NCBI RefSeq assembly: GCF_000717275.1
Contig: NZ_JNYV01000016.1
Span: forward strand, 1 to 54,502
Direction of reading: 5' to 3'
DNA: 54,502 nt
Source of the DNA: Kitasatospora arboriphila
Lineage (GTDB): Bacteria > Actinomycetota > Actinomycetes > Mycobacteriales > Mycobacteriaceae
Made by a program: the position numbers and the translations under genes
Shown here: positions 1 to 6,645 of the stretch, piece after piece
How the letters are laid out: each line of letters starts with the position of its first letter
How positions within the stretch are numbered: the stretch's first letter is position 1
Notes under the pieces: generated by a model
Databases searched by the model: none
What the model saw: only the letters and a program-made list of their open reading frames with translations
Told to the model about the DNA's origin: nothing

Positions 1-873
1 GAGGGTGATCGAGGTGATCACCGCATCACACGCGGCTGCTGCGGCGGTCGCTTCGGTGACCGGACCCATCCACCGCAACTCGGCTCGGTCGGGATGATCG
101 GCCGGAACCGTCACCATGACTTCGGTTTTCGGTGCTGATACCAGACCCTGCCCACCGCCACCGCAGTCGAGGAGTTGGTGCAGGGCATCAGCTCGTCGTT
201 GCGTCGGTGTGCGAGTATCGGCGCTGCCGTCGGGTTCGGGTCTAGGTCTGGACCACACATCGAGCGCGGACATCATCTTTTCCCCGGTCACCGCATCCAC
301 ATCAAATCTGCCCGACAGCCGGCCATCGCTGGTGACGACGTAGTCCAGGCTGTTCAACGAAGCGTCCTCGGCGGCCGGCACCCCACCCTGTTCTCCGGCG
401 ACCTCATTACCCACCGCCCGGGCGATCCGCCCGATCTCGGCGGGTGGTGCACCAGAGATCGCATGAGCGAAGAGTTTTCGCTCGACCTCAGACCGGAAGT
501 CGTCGCTCATCACACCCACCGCACGGCGGCGAACATGGCTGATTCCTCGAATTACCGCATCCACATGCTCGGCGGAGAGGAACCCGTCCCGAAAATACCC
601 GGCCGTACGATCCAACCCCGTCAGCCCGGTGCCGATCCGTAACCACCGCGCCGCCGTCGCCGGAGCAGCACCATTGGCCTGCAACAACGTCGACGTCGTC
701 GACCCAGACCGTTTCGCCAACCCCAACCGATCGATGAGCGCAGCGCCGGCCGCCAACCGCGATTCGACAGCATTACGCAACGCGATCAAATCCTTCACCA
801 AGCCCACGATGCCGGCCGGGTCATCCGGAAACCCCACCCCGATGACCTCATCCACCAGATCACCAACAGCCAT
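1..873 (-). CDS. DUF222 (13E12-repeat) protein, N-terminal part, cut by the window edge
   Basis: Members of this family usually join an N-terminal DUF222 helical domain to a C-terminal HNH nuclease motif; only the DUF222 part is inside the window. Reading leftwards from the ATG at 871-873 the frame stays open for 291 codons to the edge. A ribosome binding site GAGGGGG lies at 881-887, seven bases before the ATG. The protein begins MAVGDLVDEVIG. Typical DUF222 stretches are RWLRIGTGLTGLDRTAGYF near residue 77, SLNSLDYVVTSDGRLSG near 180 and PTQRRADALHQLLD near 225. The catalytic HNH region cannot be checked, so nuclease activity is inferred from the family. In mycobacteria several 13E12 genes belong to the LexA regulon, and a LexA-like palindrome lies upstream here. 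Confidence 0.85.
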   Translation of the reverse strand, partial: MAVGDLVDEVIGVGFPDDPAGIVGLVKDLIALRNAVESRLAAGAALIDRLGLAKRSGSTTSTLLQANGAAPATAARWLRIGTGLTGLDRTAGYFRDGFLSAEHVDAVIRGISHVRRRAVGVMSDDFRSEVERKLFAHAISGAPPAEIGRIARAVGNEVAGEQGGVPAAEDASLNSLDYVVTSDGRLSGRFDVDAVTGEKMMSALDVWSRPRPEPDGSADTRTPTQRRADALHQLLDCGGGGQGLVSAPKTEVMVTVPADHPDRAELRWMGPVTEATAAAAACDAVITSITL

Positions 874-1184
874 CACCACACCCCCTCTGAGACAACAACA
901 TCGAGACAACACCACTGGGACAGCCGACCGAAGTATTTGGCATAGTCCCACGTATCTCAGAGTCAGGTCTCGCGGAAGATCAGCGTGCTACCAATCTAGC
1001 CATTCGAATACACATTCGACAGTCATCTGTTCGGATGAACCCCGCCCGGAACCCGCGGGCATGCGCGAACGTCAAAGACGGGAAGCCCTTGGCATCCACG
1101 AAACCTGAAGCAGGAGAGCCATTATGAACGGACTGAGGAGTCGTCGTGCTGTACACGCACCTGGCAATCGGCGAGTCGCGTGCG
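874..1184. other. Intergenic stretch between the DUF222 gene and nadB
   Basis: About 310 bases with no convincing gene. It holds the upstream region of the DUF222 gene, including the LexA-like palindrome at 1004-1019 and a short dyad GTTC-GGAT-GAAC at about 1028-1039. An ATG at 1124 has a fair ribosome binding site (AGGAGAG), but its frame only opens as the antisense shadow of nadB and its residues look like no protein family. I see no terminator hairpin with a T tract after nadB. Confidence 0.5.
1004..1019. promoter_or_regulatory. LexA-like (SOS box) palindrome upstream of the DUF222 gene
   Basis: The sequence TCGAATACACATTCGA has perfect TCGAA/TTCGA arms with a six-base spacer, the geometry of the actinobacterial SOS box TCGAAC-N4-GTTCGA. 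It differs at the two inner conserved positions (T for C and A for G). It lies 131 bases upstream of the DUF222 start, further than a typical repressor site. Confidence 0.35.
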
Positions 1185-2723
1185 TCAACCCGCGATGGGC
1201 GCAGAGGCCTCGGGGTAGTCCACCCGATGGTGGCAACCCCGCGACTCTTTTCGGGCCAAAGCGCCGGCGACCACCAGTCGTGCGGTGGCGGTCAGGGCAG
1301 CATCTTCGTGGTCGGCACCATCCAGCAGTGGTCGACGCGGCACCGCATCGAGGTGGTCGGCGAGAGCCATCAGCCCTGAATGGTCGCGAGACAGGGCCGC
1401 GCTCGCAGACATTCGGTCCTGGAGGTCTCGACGTGGGGCGACAGTTGCGTCCAGCTCGGGCGCGACGTCCGGTCGCAAAGCGTCTGGGTGTCCGGCTCGG
1501 CCGGCGGCTGCCCGCGCGACCCGCAGTCCCATCACCAGTCCCTCGAGTAAACTGTTGGACGCCAAACGATTTGCACCATGCAGGCCTGTCCGGGCGACTT
1601 CGCCTGCGGCGAACAACCCAGGAACGGTGGTGGCGCCCTCGGTATCGGTGACAACACCTCCACAGAGGTAATGAGCGCCGGGCACCACCGGGATGAGGTC
1701 GGTGGTGGGGTCGATCCCGATTGCTGCGACACCGGCGGTGACCGTGGGGAAGCGGCGGCCGAAGTCGGCGATGTGGCGGGCGTCGAGGTAGACACAGCGG
1801 TGGCCGGTGCGCGCCATGGCGGCACCGACCGCATTGGCGACCACGTCGCGCGGAGCGAGATCGCCGAGGGGGTGTACGCCTTCGGTGACCGAATTGCCTT
1901 CGCTGTCAACGAGTTTTGCGCCCTCGCCGCGTAGTGCCTCGGTGATGAGTGTGCGCCTGCCGCGCTGACCGGGGCGGTACAGCATCGTGGGATGGAATTG
2001 GATGAACTCCATGTCCGAGACCGCCGCACCAGCTCTGTGCGCCAGCGCGATGCCGTCGCCCGTCGAACCGAGTGGGTTGGTGGTGGCCGCATAGAGGTGT
2101 CCGACCCCGCCGGTCGCGAGAATCACCGTGGGCGCCAGGATGTCTCGGAAGGAGCCACCGGAGCGTCCGACGCGCACCCCGACCGTTGTGCCGTGCTGGT
2201 CCTGCAAGATCTGCTGGGCATACGATTCGTCGAGCACGGTGATGGTGGGTTGGGCGAGCGCGCGCACCGCCAGGGACCGTTGCACCTGCGCTCCGGTGGC
2301 GTCGCCGCCGGCGTGAATGATCCGACGAACGCTGTGTCCACCTTCTCGTGTCCGCAGGAAGCGCCCGTCGTCTCCGATGTCGAAGTGCGCGCCCCAGCTG
2401 ACCAAGGCCGAGACCGCGGCGTGGCCCTCCGAAAGGATGGACTCGGTGGCTGCAGGGTCGGTGAGACCGGCACCCGCGACCACGGTGTCGCGGGTGTGCA
2501 GTGCGACCGAGTCCTCCGCGTTGCTGGGCTCCACCACGGCGATGCCACCCTGCGCGAAGTAGGTGGCGGTGTTGGGTGCCGGATCGTCGGGACGCCAGCC
2601 GCTGCCCTTGTTGAGAACGATCACCGCGAGCCCGGATTCGGCGGCTCGAACAGCCGCGGTCAGGCCCGCGACACCCGCACCGACCACCACGAGATCAGCA
2701 CGCAGCGCAGCGTCGGCAACCAT
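1185..2723 (-). CDS. nadB: L-aspartate oxidase
   Basis: This cytoplasmic FAD enzyme oxidises L-aspartate to iminoaspartate, which NadA condenses to quinolinate for NAD synthesis. The 512-residue protein has the FAD-binding GAGVAG near residue 16, YFAQGGIAVV near 55, EGGHSVRRIIHAGGDATG near 127, the substrate-site stretch EFIQFHPT near 240, LITEALRGEGAKL near 260, LAPRDVVANAV near 290 and the C-terminal HGANRLASNSLLEGLV that closes the flavin site. These are hallmarks of NadB rather than a succinate dehydrogenase flavoprotein. It starts at the ATG at 2723, 18 bases after the HxlR regulator on the same strand, so the two are probably cotranscribed. No nadA or nadC is adjacent, unlike the nadABC operon common in actinobacteria; this may be a second, separately controlled copy. 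Confidence 0.93.
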   Translation of the reverse strand: MVADAALRADLVVVGAGVAGLTAAVRAAESGLAVIVLNKGSGWRPDDPAPNTATYFAQGGIAVVEPSNAEDSVALHTRDTVVAGAGLTDPAATESILSEGHAAVSALVSWGAHFDIGDDGRFLRTREGGHSVRRIIHAGGDATGAQVQRSLAVRALAQPTITVLDESYAQQILQDQHGTTVGVRVGRSGGSFRDILAPTVILATGGVGHLYAATTNPLGSTGDGIALAHRAGAAVSDMEFIQFHPTMLYRPGQRGRRTLITEALRGEGAKLVDSEGNSVTEGVHPLGDLAPRDVVANAVGAAMARTGHRCVYLDARHIADFGRRFPTVTAGVAAIGIDPTTDLIPVVPGAHYLCGGVVTDTEGATTVPGLFAAGEVARTGLHGANRLASNSLLEGLVMGLRVARAAAGRAGHPDALRPDVAPELDATVAPRRDLQDRMSASAALSRDHSGLMALADHLDAVPRRPLLDGADHEDAALTATARLVVAGALARKESRGCHHRVDYPEASAPIAG

Positions 2724-2741
2724 GGCTGAGGAGTCTATCCG

Positions 2742-3218
2742 TCAGCGTTTGACCAGCGATATCCGCAAGTCGTCGAGGGGTACCTCGGTGCCGTCAGGCG
2801 TGGTCAGTCCCACGTGCACCGGCTCACCCGTCACGTTGGATTGCAGCTGCAGCGGCTTGCCCTTGGGCTGGAAATACTTGTCTCCCCACTGCATGAGTCC
2901 GAACAGCACGGGAACCAGGTCGGTGCCCATCTCGGTGAGCCGGTACTCGTAACGGGTGCGTTGACCGGGGTCCTGATACGGCGACTTCTCCAGCAGACCT
3001 GCTTCGACAAGGGCTTTGAGTCGTGCGGATGCGACCGCGTCACTGACTCCGACCCGCCGCGCGAATCCGTCGAAACGAGTCGTGCCGTACATGGCCTCGC
3101 GCATGATCAGCAATGCAGTCCTCGTCCCGACCACCTCGAGGGCGCGGACTATCGAGCACCGGTCGCCCGGCGTCCACCGATCAAGGTCGGCCAACTTCTC
3201 GTCGAGAACTGCAACCAT
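2742..3218 (-). CDS. HxlR-family winged-helix regulator
   Basis: A 158-residue DNA-binding protein. The HxlR pattern is clear: CSIVRALEVVGTRTALLIMREA at residues 22-43 in two parts around the conserved Cys and Ile, then the RFDGFARRVGVSDAVASARL recognition helix, the wing LLEKSPYQDPGQRTRYEYRLT, and LFGLMQWGDKY. HxlR proteins sense redox state, aldehydes or other small molecules and often act on the adjacent gene. It is followed after 18 bases by nadB, so control of NAD synthesis is a reasonable inference. The start is an ATG at 3218. A TATACT hexamer (plus strand 3226-3231) lies seven bases upstream, with no ribosome binding site between, so the message may be leaderless. Confidence 0.88.
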   Translation of the reverse strand: MVAVLDEKLADLDRWTPGDRCSIVRALEVVGTRTALLIMREAMYGTTRFDGFARRVGVSDAVASARLKALVEAGLLEKSPYQDPGQRTRYEYRLTEMGTDLVPVLFGLMQWGDKYFQPKGKPLQLQSNVTGEPVHVGLTTPDGTEVPLDDLRISLVKR

Positions 3219-3225
3219 GCCAGCA

Positions 3226-3261
3226 AGTATACGCGGCCTGACTTCGTCAGACAGCAGTCAG
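3226..3261 (-). promoter_or_regulatory. Promoter and repeated GTCAG operator for the HxlR-nadB unit
   Basis: On the minus strand a TATACT -10 hexamer (plus 3226-3231) stands seven bases before the HxlR ATG. Just upstream are CTGAC at 3238-3242, GTCAG at 3246-3250 and another GTCAG at 3257-3261, the last two 11 bases apart, one helical turn. An inverted plus a direct copy over the -35 region fits an autoregulated HxlR site. Confidence 0.45.
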
Positions 3262-3274
3262 AAGGTAGCTTCGG

Positions 3275-3634
3275 TTACTCCAGGACAAGGCAGAACGGGT
3301 GACCCACCGGGTCGAGGTACACCCGGAAACCGGGATGTTCCTGCCCTTCGACCTTGCGCGCTCCGAGGTCGAGTATCTGTGGTTCGGCCGACTCGAAGTC
3401 GTCGACCTGGATGTCGAGATGGAACTGCTGACTGCCGTTGGGGTCGGGGAACGTCGGGGGTACATAGCTGGTTGATGGTTGAAATGTCAGTTTCGCTTTA
3501 CCCAAACCACAATCCAGCGTGACCCATTCGGGATCGCTTGTATCCAGCTCGCCACCGAGAACTCGCTGGTAGAACTGCGCGAGCCCGACCGGATCCGGTC
3601 CGTCGAGGGCAATGGCATTAACGAAACCGATCAT
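3275..3634 (-). CDS. VOC-family (glyoxalase/bleomycin-resistance fold) protein
   Basis: A 119-residue single-module vicinal-oxygen-chelate protein. Seen: an opening strand MIGFVNAIALDGPDPVGLAQ followed by FYQRVLGGEL, a central QFHLDIQVDDFESAEPQILDLGARKVEG, and the closing GFRVYLDPVGHPFCLVLE. This beta-alpha-beta-beta-beta repeat is typical of the fold. The His of QFHLD and Glu of the final LVLE sit where metal ligands often occur. The ATG at 3634 is preferred over longer frames because GGGAG stands a few bases upstream and the fold begins immediately. It is upstream of HxlR on the same strand, but a promoter separates them. The substrate cannot be told from sequence. Confidence 0.8.
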   Translation of the reverse strand: MIGFVNAIALDGPDPVGLAQFYQRVLGGELDTSDPEWVTLDCGLGKAKLTFQPSTSYVPPTFPDPNGSQQFHLDIQVDDFESAEPQILDLGARKVEGQEHPGFRVYLDPVGHPFCLVLE

Positions 3635-3695
3635 CAAAACTCCCAACTCGTGTGTCGGACTCGCCACCGCATCGCGATGAGGCCAAGATGTAGCG

Positions 3696-4355
3696 GTGGC
3701 GACCGAATTCGACCTGTGTTGGTCCACGGTAATCGCTGCCTCCGACACGTATGAAGCGTTTGTGCACGCGCCGGAGAACGACTGGGTTCAACGATGCCGC
3801 CTGGGGCTCGGTCACGACGGGACGCACGGCAGTGACGGGGGAGCCGAGCCGGCCGATGCGCGACGGACCTGGGTGCTGTGGCTCGACGGCCAGTCCGGCC
3901 AGCGTCTCGCGGAGCTCGAGAGCTGTGTGGCATCCGACGGAGTTCACGGAGGCAGTTGCGTTCTGTTCGCCGACCACGGTGGGCCCCACCGATTCGCCCC
4001 GCCCTCGAAGATGCGTGGCTTCGGGGCACCGTACCGGCCGGAGTCACAGGTCAGCCGGAACGGTTCTCGCAACGGCACCCTCGTCACCGTCAGTGATGTC
4101 GCGCCTCGCGAAATGGCACCGCAGGCCCCACCTCGTCGACACCGCGAACCTGACCCGGAACAGGTGGAGACGGCGGACTCGCCCCGGGACCCCGCGTCGA
4201 GCGGAGTGAGTCCGGCCGGTGATCAACCGGAGTCGAACCGGACAGCCGGCCACTCGCGTACGCCCACGGTCGACGAAGCGCTACTCGCGGTCGCGGATGC
4301 CCTGACCGATCTGGCGCGCGCGTTGCGTCATCGCCCTGCCGAACCCCGACGGTGA
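3696..4355 (+). CDS. Conserved-looking hypothetical protein with duplicated Cys-His motif
   Basis: A 219-residue protein of unknown function starting at a GTG at 3696, divergent from the VOC gene and convergent with the TetR gene. Its N-terminal half has two copies of the same pattern: CRLGLGHDGTH near residue 35 and CVLFADHGGPH near residue 89, both C-x5-H-x-G-x-H. A tryptophan-rich strand (TWVLWLDG) lies between them. The repeat suggests two small metal-binding knuckles, but this is inference. The C-terminal half (about 115-190) is rich in Pro, Arg, Glu and Ser and looks disordered, followed by a short helix EALLAVADALTDLARALR. There is no signal peptide or membrane segment. I do not recognise a named family. 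Confidence 0.6.
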   Translation: MATEFDLCWSTVIAASDTYEAFVHAPENDWVQRCRLGLGHDGTHGSDGGAEPADARRTWVLWLDGQSGQRLAELESCVASDGVHGGSCVLFADHGGPHRFAPPSKMRGFGAPYRPESQVSRNGSRNGTLVTVSDVAPREMAPQAPPRRHREPDPEQVETADSPRDPASSGVSPAGDQPESNRTAGHSRTPTVDEALLAVADALTDLARALRHRPAEPRR

Positions 4356-4367
4356 AACTCGGGACAG

Positions 4368-5042
4368 TTACTCACCCGGCCGGGCATCGAGCCTCGACCG
4401 CGCCATATCCGACGCGCTTTCGCCGAGCGACAACCAGATCGCGGCGATGTCGTCGATCAACTGATCGCGCTCGACCGGAAGGTCGCCGTTGACCCACGAC
4501 AAGATCGTCTGTGCGGTACCGCCGATGACAAACGCCGGGGCCGTGAACGCCAGAGAGTCCTGTTCCAGTTCGACGTCGTGGATGCGTCGTGCATGGTCGA
4601 CGAGGATGGCCGTCAAACCCCCGATGGCGGCACGCCGCGTGTCCTCCTGACCTGCGGAGGTCGGTACGCCGCCGAGTAGGACAAGCGCTTTGCGGCGATC
4701 GGTGCCCAGGACGTCGACCAAAGCGCTCACAGTGTTCTTGGCCTGCACCTCCAGAGGCAAGTCGAGTGTCGCGAGGTACGCCGCAACGGCCGCACCACCG
4801 ACGTCGGCGGCGACACTGTCGATGACGGCGTCGGCGAGCCGGTCGAGATCGTCGAAACTCTCGTAGAAGTACCGCTTGTTCAGTCGGGCCTGCACACACA
4901 GGCTGGCGACGGTCGCAGACCGCCAGCGATTCTCGGCCATCTCCGTCAAAGCCGCGTCGATGAGACCGGACCGGCGCTTCTCGACACGTGCAGATGCGGA
5001 AGCGCCCCCGTAGTTCCGCGTGCTGCCGCTAGTCACGCCCAC
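4368..5042 (-). CDS. TetR-family transcriptional regulator
   Basis: A 224-residue repressor-type protein. The N-terminal helix-turn-helix is seen as RRSGLIDAALTEMAENRWRS then TVASLCVQARLNKRYFYESF, which matches the TetR pattern ending in the conserved YFYxxF. The rest is the helical ligand-binding and dimer domain. It starts at a GTG at 5042 and diverges from a three-gene operon (unknown protein, SDR, P450) across about 110 bases that contain a large palindrome. It is therefore the likely local regulator of that operon and of itself. In Mycobacterium tuberculosis a TetR gene and an SDR gene lie next to cyp136 (Rv3057c-Rv3059), and this locus resembles that neighbourhood. That comparison is from memory and would need alignment. 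Confidence 0.87.
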   Translation of the reverse strand: MGVTSGSTRNYGGASASARVEKRRSGLIDAALTEMAENRWRSATVASLCVQARLNKRYFYESFDDLDRLADAVIDSVAADVGGAAVAAYLATLDLPLEVQAKNTVSALVDVLGTDRRKALVLLGGVPTSAGQEDTRRAAIGGLTAILVDHARRIHDVELEQDSLAFTAPAFVIGGTAQTILSWVNGDLPVERDQLIDDIAAIWLSLGESASDMARSRLDARPGE

Positions 5043-5090
5043 AGTTTTGCATCTTCGCCCGCCAAAGGTCCTGATTGCCCACGTCTATCT

Positions 5091-5133
5091 GGTACCGTCC
5101 CGTTCCAGATAGGAACTGGAACAGAGTTGTACC
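5091..5133. promoter_or_regulatory. Two-tier palindromic operator between TetR and the P450 operon
   Basis: Two nested inverted repeats share one centre. The inner pair is GTTCCAG (5102-5108) and CTGGAAC (5116-5122) around seven bases. The outer pair is GGTAC (5091-5095) and GTACC (5129-5133), each six bases from the inner arms. The whole is symmetric as 5-6-7-7-7-6-5. It lies between the divergent starts at 5042 and 5153, as expected for a site bound by two TetR dimers. Confidence 0.75.
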
Positions 5134-5152
5134 AAAATTGGGAGGCCCACGT

Positions 5153-5839
5153 ATGTCGGTACAAGAGCAAGAGGTCGACTCGTCGACGAGGGGTGGGAAA
5201 TCGGCTTCTGCCGTGTGTTCCATGGCCTCGGAATTGCGGGAGTTGGCAGTCGCACGTCCGACCGTCGCCCGGGGAGCGGCGTGGCAATACATCCAAGAAC
5301 TCGGTGCCCGAAACGATCGAGAAGCGTTCGCGGAGTTGTTCGGTGAAGGTGTGGCGCCCGACGGCCCGGACGGCAAGATGGAGGGGTTGATCGTCGGCAA
5401 GTTGTTCGGGATACCCGAGGCCCACCTGGCCAATCCATTGATGCGCGTCAACCCGACGTGGCGGGGAAAGACCTTCGACCTGGGCGCCGGAACGGGATTC
5501 AACAGATTGGCACCTATTGCTCGGCTGGCCATGCCGGTTGTCGCATTCGGGTACCGAGGGCTCCGGCGCGGACGCGGAGAGGTGGAGGGTTTCGACTTCG
5601 ACCATGCGATCGACAAAGGCCTGATCGAGCCACGAGTCATGGTGCGCGCGCTCGATTACGGTGTGCCGCAATACAAGAATCCCAGCGTCCGCACGTTCCC
5701 CATCAAGAGGACACGCGATGAGATCGTCGAGCTGGTCCCGGGGGTGTATCTGGGGCGCGCACTGCTCACCATGCCCACCGGGGAGATCCGACTCATCGCC
5801 TACTTTGCGCTTCGTGAGCCGATCGGAAGCCCCCTGTGA
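5153..5839 (+). CDS. Protein of unknown function, first gene of the P450 operon
   Basis: A 228-residue protein that I cannot place in a named family. The ATG at 5153 is chosen because GGGAGG stands at 5140-5145 and the palindromic operator lies just upstream; a longer frame would read through the operator. The sequence has a helical N-terminus (ELRELAVARPTVARGAAWQY), a central PTWRGKTFDLGAGTGFN, and a beta-rich C-terminus with TRDEIVELVPGVYLGRALL and IRLIAYFALRE. No signal peptide or membrane helix is clear. The WRGKTFD followed by a strand-rich end faintly recalls the GXWXG/DUF4334 protein at 46804, which suggests but does not prove a lipocalin-like ligand-binding fold. Its stop overlaps the SDR start by four bases, so the two are translationally coupled. 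A role in handling the same substrate as the SDR and P450 is inferred. Confidence 0.75.
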   Translation: MSVQEQEVDSSTRGGKSASAVCSMASELRELAVARPTVARGAAWQYIQELGARNDREAFAELFGEGVAPDGPDGKMEGLIVGKLFGIPEAHLANPLMRVNPTWRGKTFDLGAGTGFNRLAPIARLAMPVVAFGYRGLRRGRGEVEGFDFDHAIDKGLIEPRVMVRALDYGVPQYKNPSVRTFPIKRTRDEIVELVPGVYLGRALLTMPTGEIRLIAYFALREPIGSPL

Positions 5840-6645
5840 TCGACCTTGATGGTGCCCGCGTCTGTGTCACGGGCGGTGCTCGCGGGATCGGCCGAGCCAC
5901 TGCAGCCGCCTTGGCCCAGAAGGGTGCCATCGTGACGATCGGCGACATCGATCTCGATGCCGCATCGGCGACGGCCGACGAGCTGGGAATCCGGGCGGAA
6001 GCTCTCGATGTCACGGATGAAAAGAGCTTTCGGGAGTTCTTGCTGGCCGCCGCGGACGGCCACGACATCGACATGCTCGTGAACAATGCCGGAATCCAGC
6101 TGATGGGTCGCTTCGTCGATTCCGAACTCCAGGCGCTGCACCGCGAACTGGCCATCAATCTCGGCGCAGTGGTGACAGGGACCCATCTGGTGCTGCCCCA
6201 CATGATCGTCCGCGGCCGGGGTCACATCGTGAACGTCTCATCGATGGCAGGCAAGGTCTCGACGCCAGGCATGGCGACCTACTGCGCTTCCAAGTTCGGA
6301 GTGGTTGCACTCTCGCGTGCCATCCGCGCCGAGATCGTCGGCACCGGGGTGAGCGTGACGACAGTGATGCCCGCTGCCACCCGGACCGACCTGACCTCGG
6401 GGGTGACTTTGCGCCTGCAACCGACACTGGAGGCTGACGACGTCGCGGCGGCGATTGTCGCCAGCGCCGGTCACGGTAGATCAGAGGTCACGGTCCCTCG
6501 TTGGCTGGCGCCGATGGGCGTGGTGGAACAGGGTGTGCCGGAACGGCTTCTGCTGCAGGCCAAGCGACTCGTGGGTGGCAAGGAACCGGGTGCGTTCGAT
6601 CCGGGCGGTCGCCGGGCATACCTCGACAGGACCCAGATCCGATGA
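5836..6645 (+). CDS. Short-chain dehydrogenase/reductase (SDR)
   Basis: A classical SDR of 269 residues that would interconvert an alcohol and a ketone with NAD(P). The dinucleotide motif TGGARGIG is at residues 12-19, the acidic DIDLD after the second strand suggests NAD(H) preference, LVNNAGIQL follows, and the catalytic Ser-Tyr-Lys set is in NVSSMAGKVS and YCASK (Tyr149, Lys153). It starts at a GTG inside a GTGA overlap with the previous gene and ends in an ATGA overlap with the P450, so the three are one coupled operon. A steroid, sterol or other hydrophobic alcohol oxidised together with the P450 is likely but unproven. Confidence 0.9.
   Translation: MIDLDGARVCVTGGARGIGRATAAALAQKGAIVTIGDIDLDAASATADELGIRAEALDVTDEKSFREFLLAAADGHDIDMLVNNAGIQLMGRFVDSELQALHRELAINLGAVVTGTHLVLPHMIVRGRGHIVNVSSMAGKVSTPGMATYCASKFGVVALSRAIRAEIVGTGVSVTTVMPAATRTDLTSGVTLRLQPTLEADDVAAAIVASAGHGRSEVTVPRWLAPMGVVEQGVPERLLLQAKRLVGGKEPGAFDPGGRRAYLDRTQIR

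Noticed and set aside
1124..1651. A 175-codon plus-strand frame with AGGAGAG before its ATG
   Set aside because: Most of it is antisense to the end of nadB and the residues are Arg/Pro-rich noise. The ribosome binding site is probably chance.
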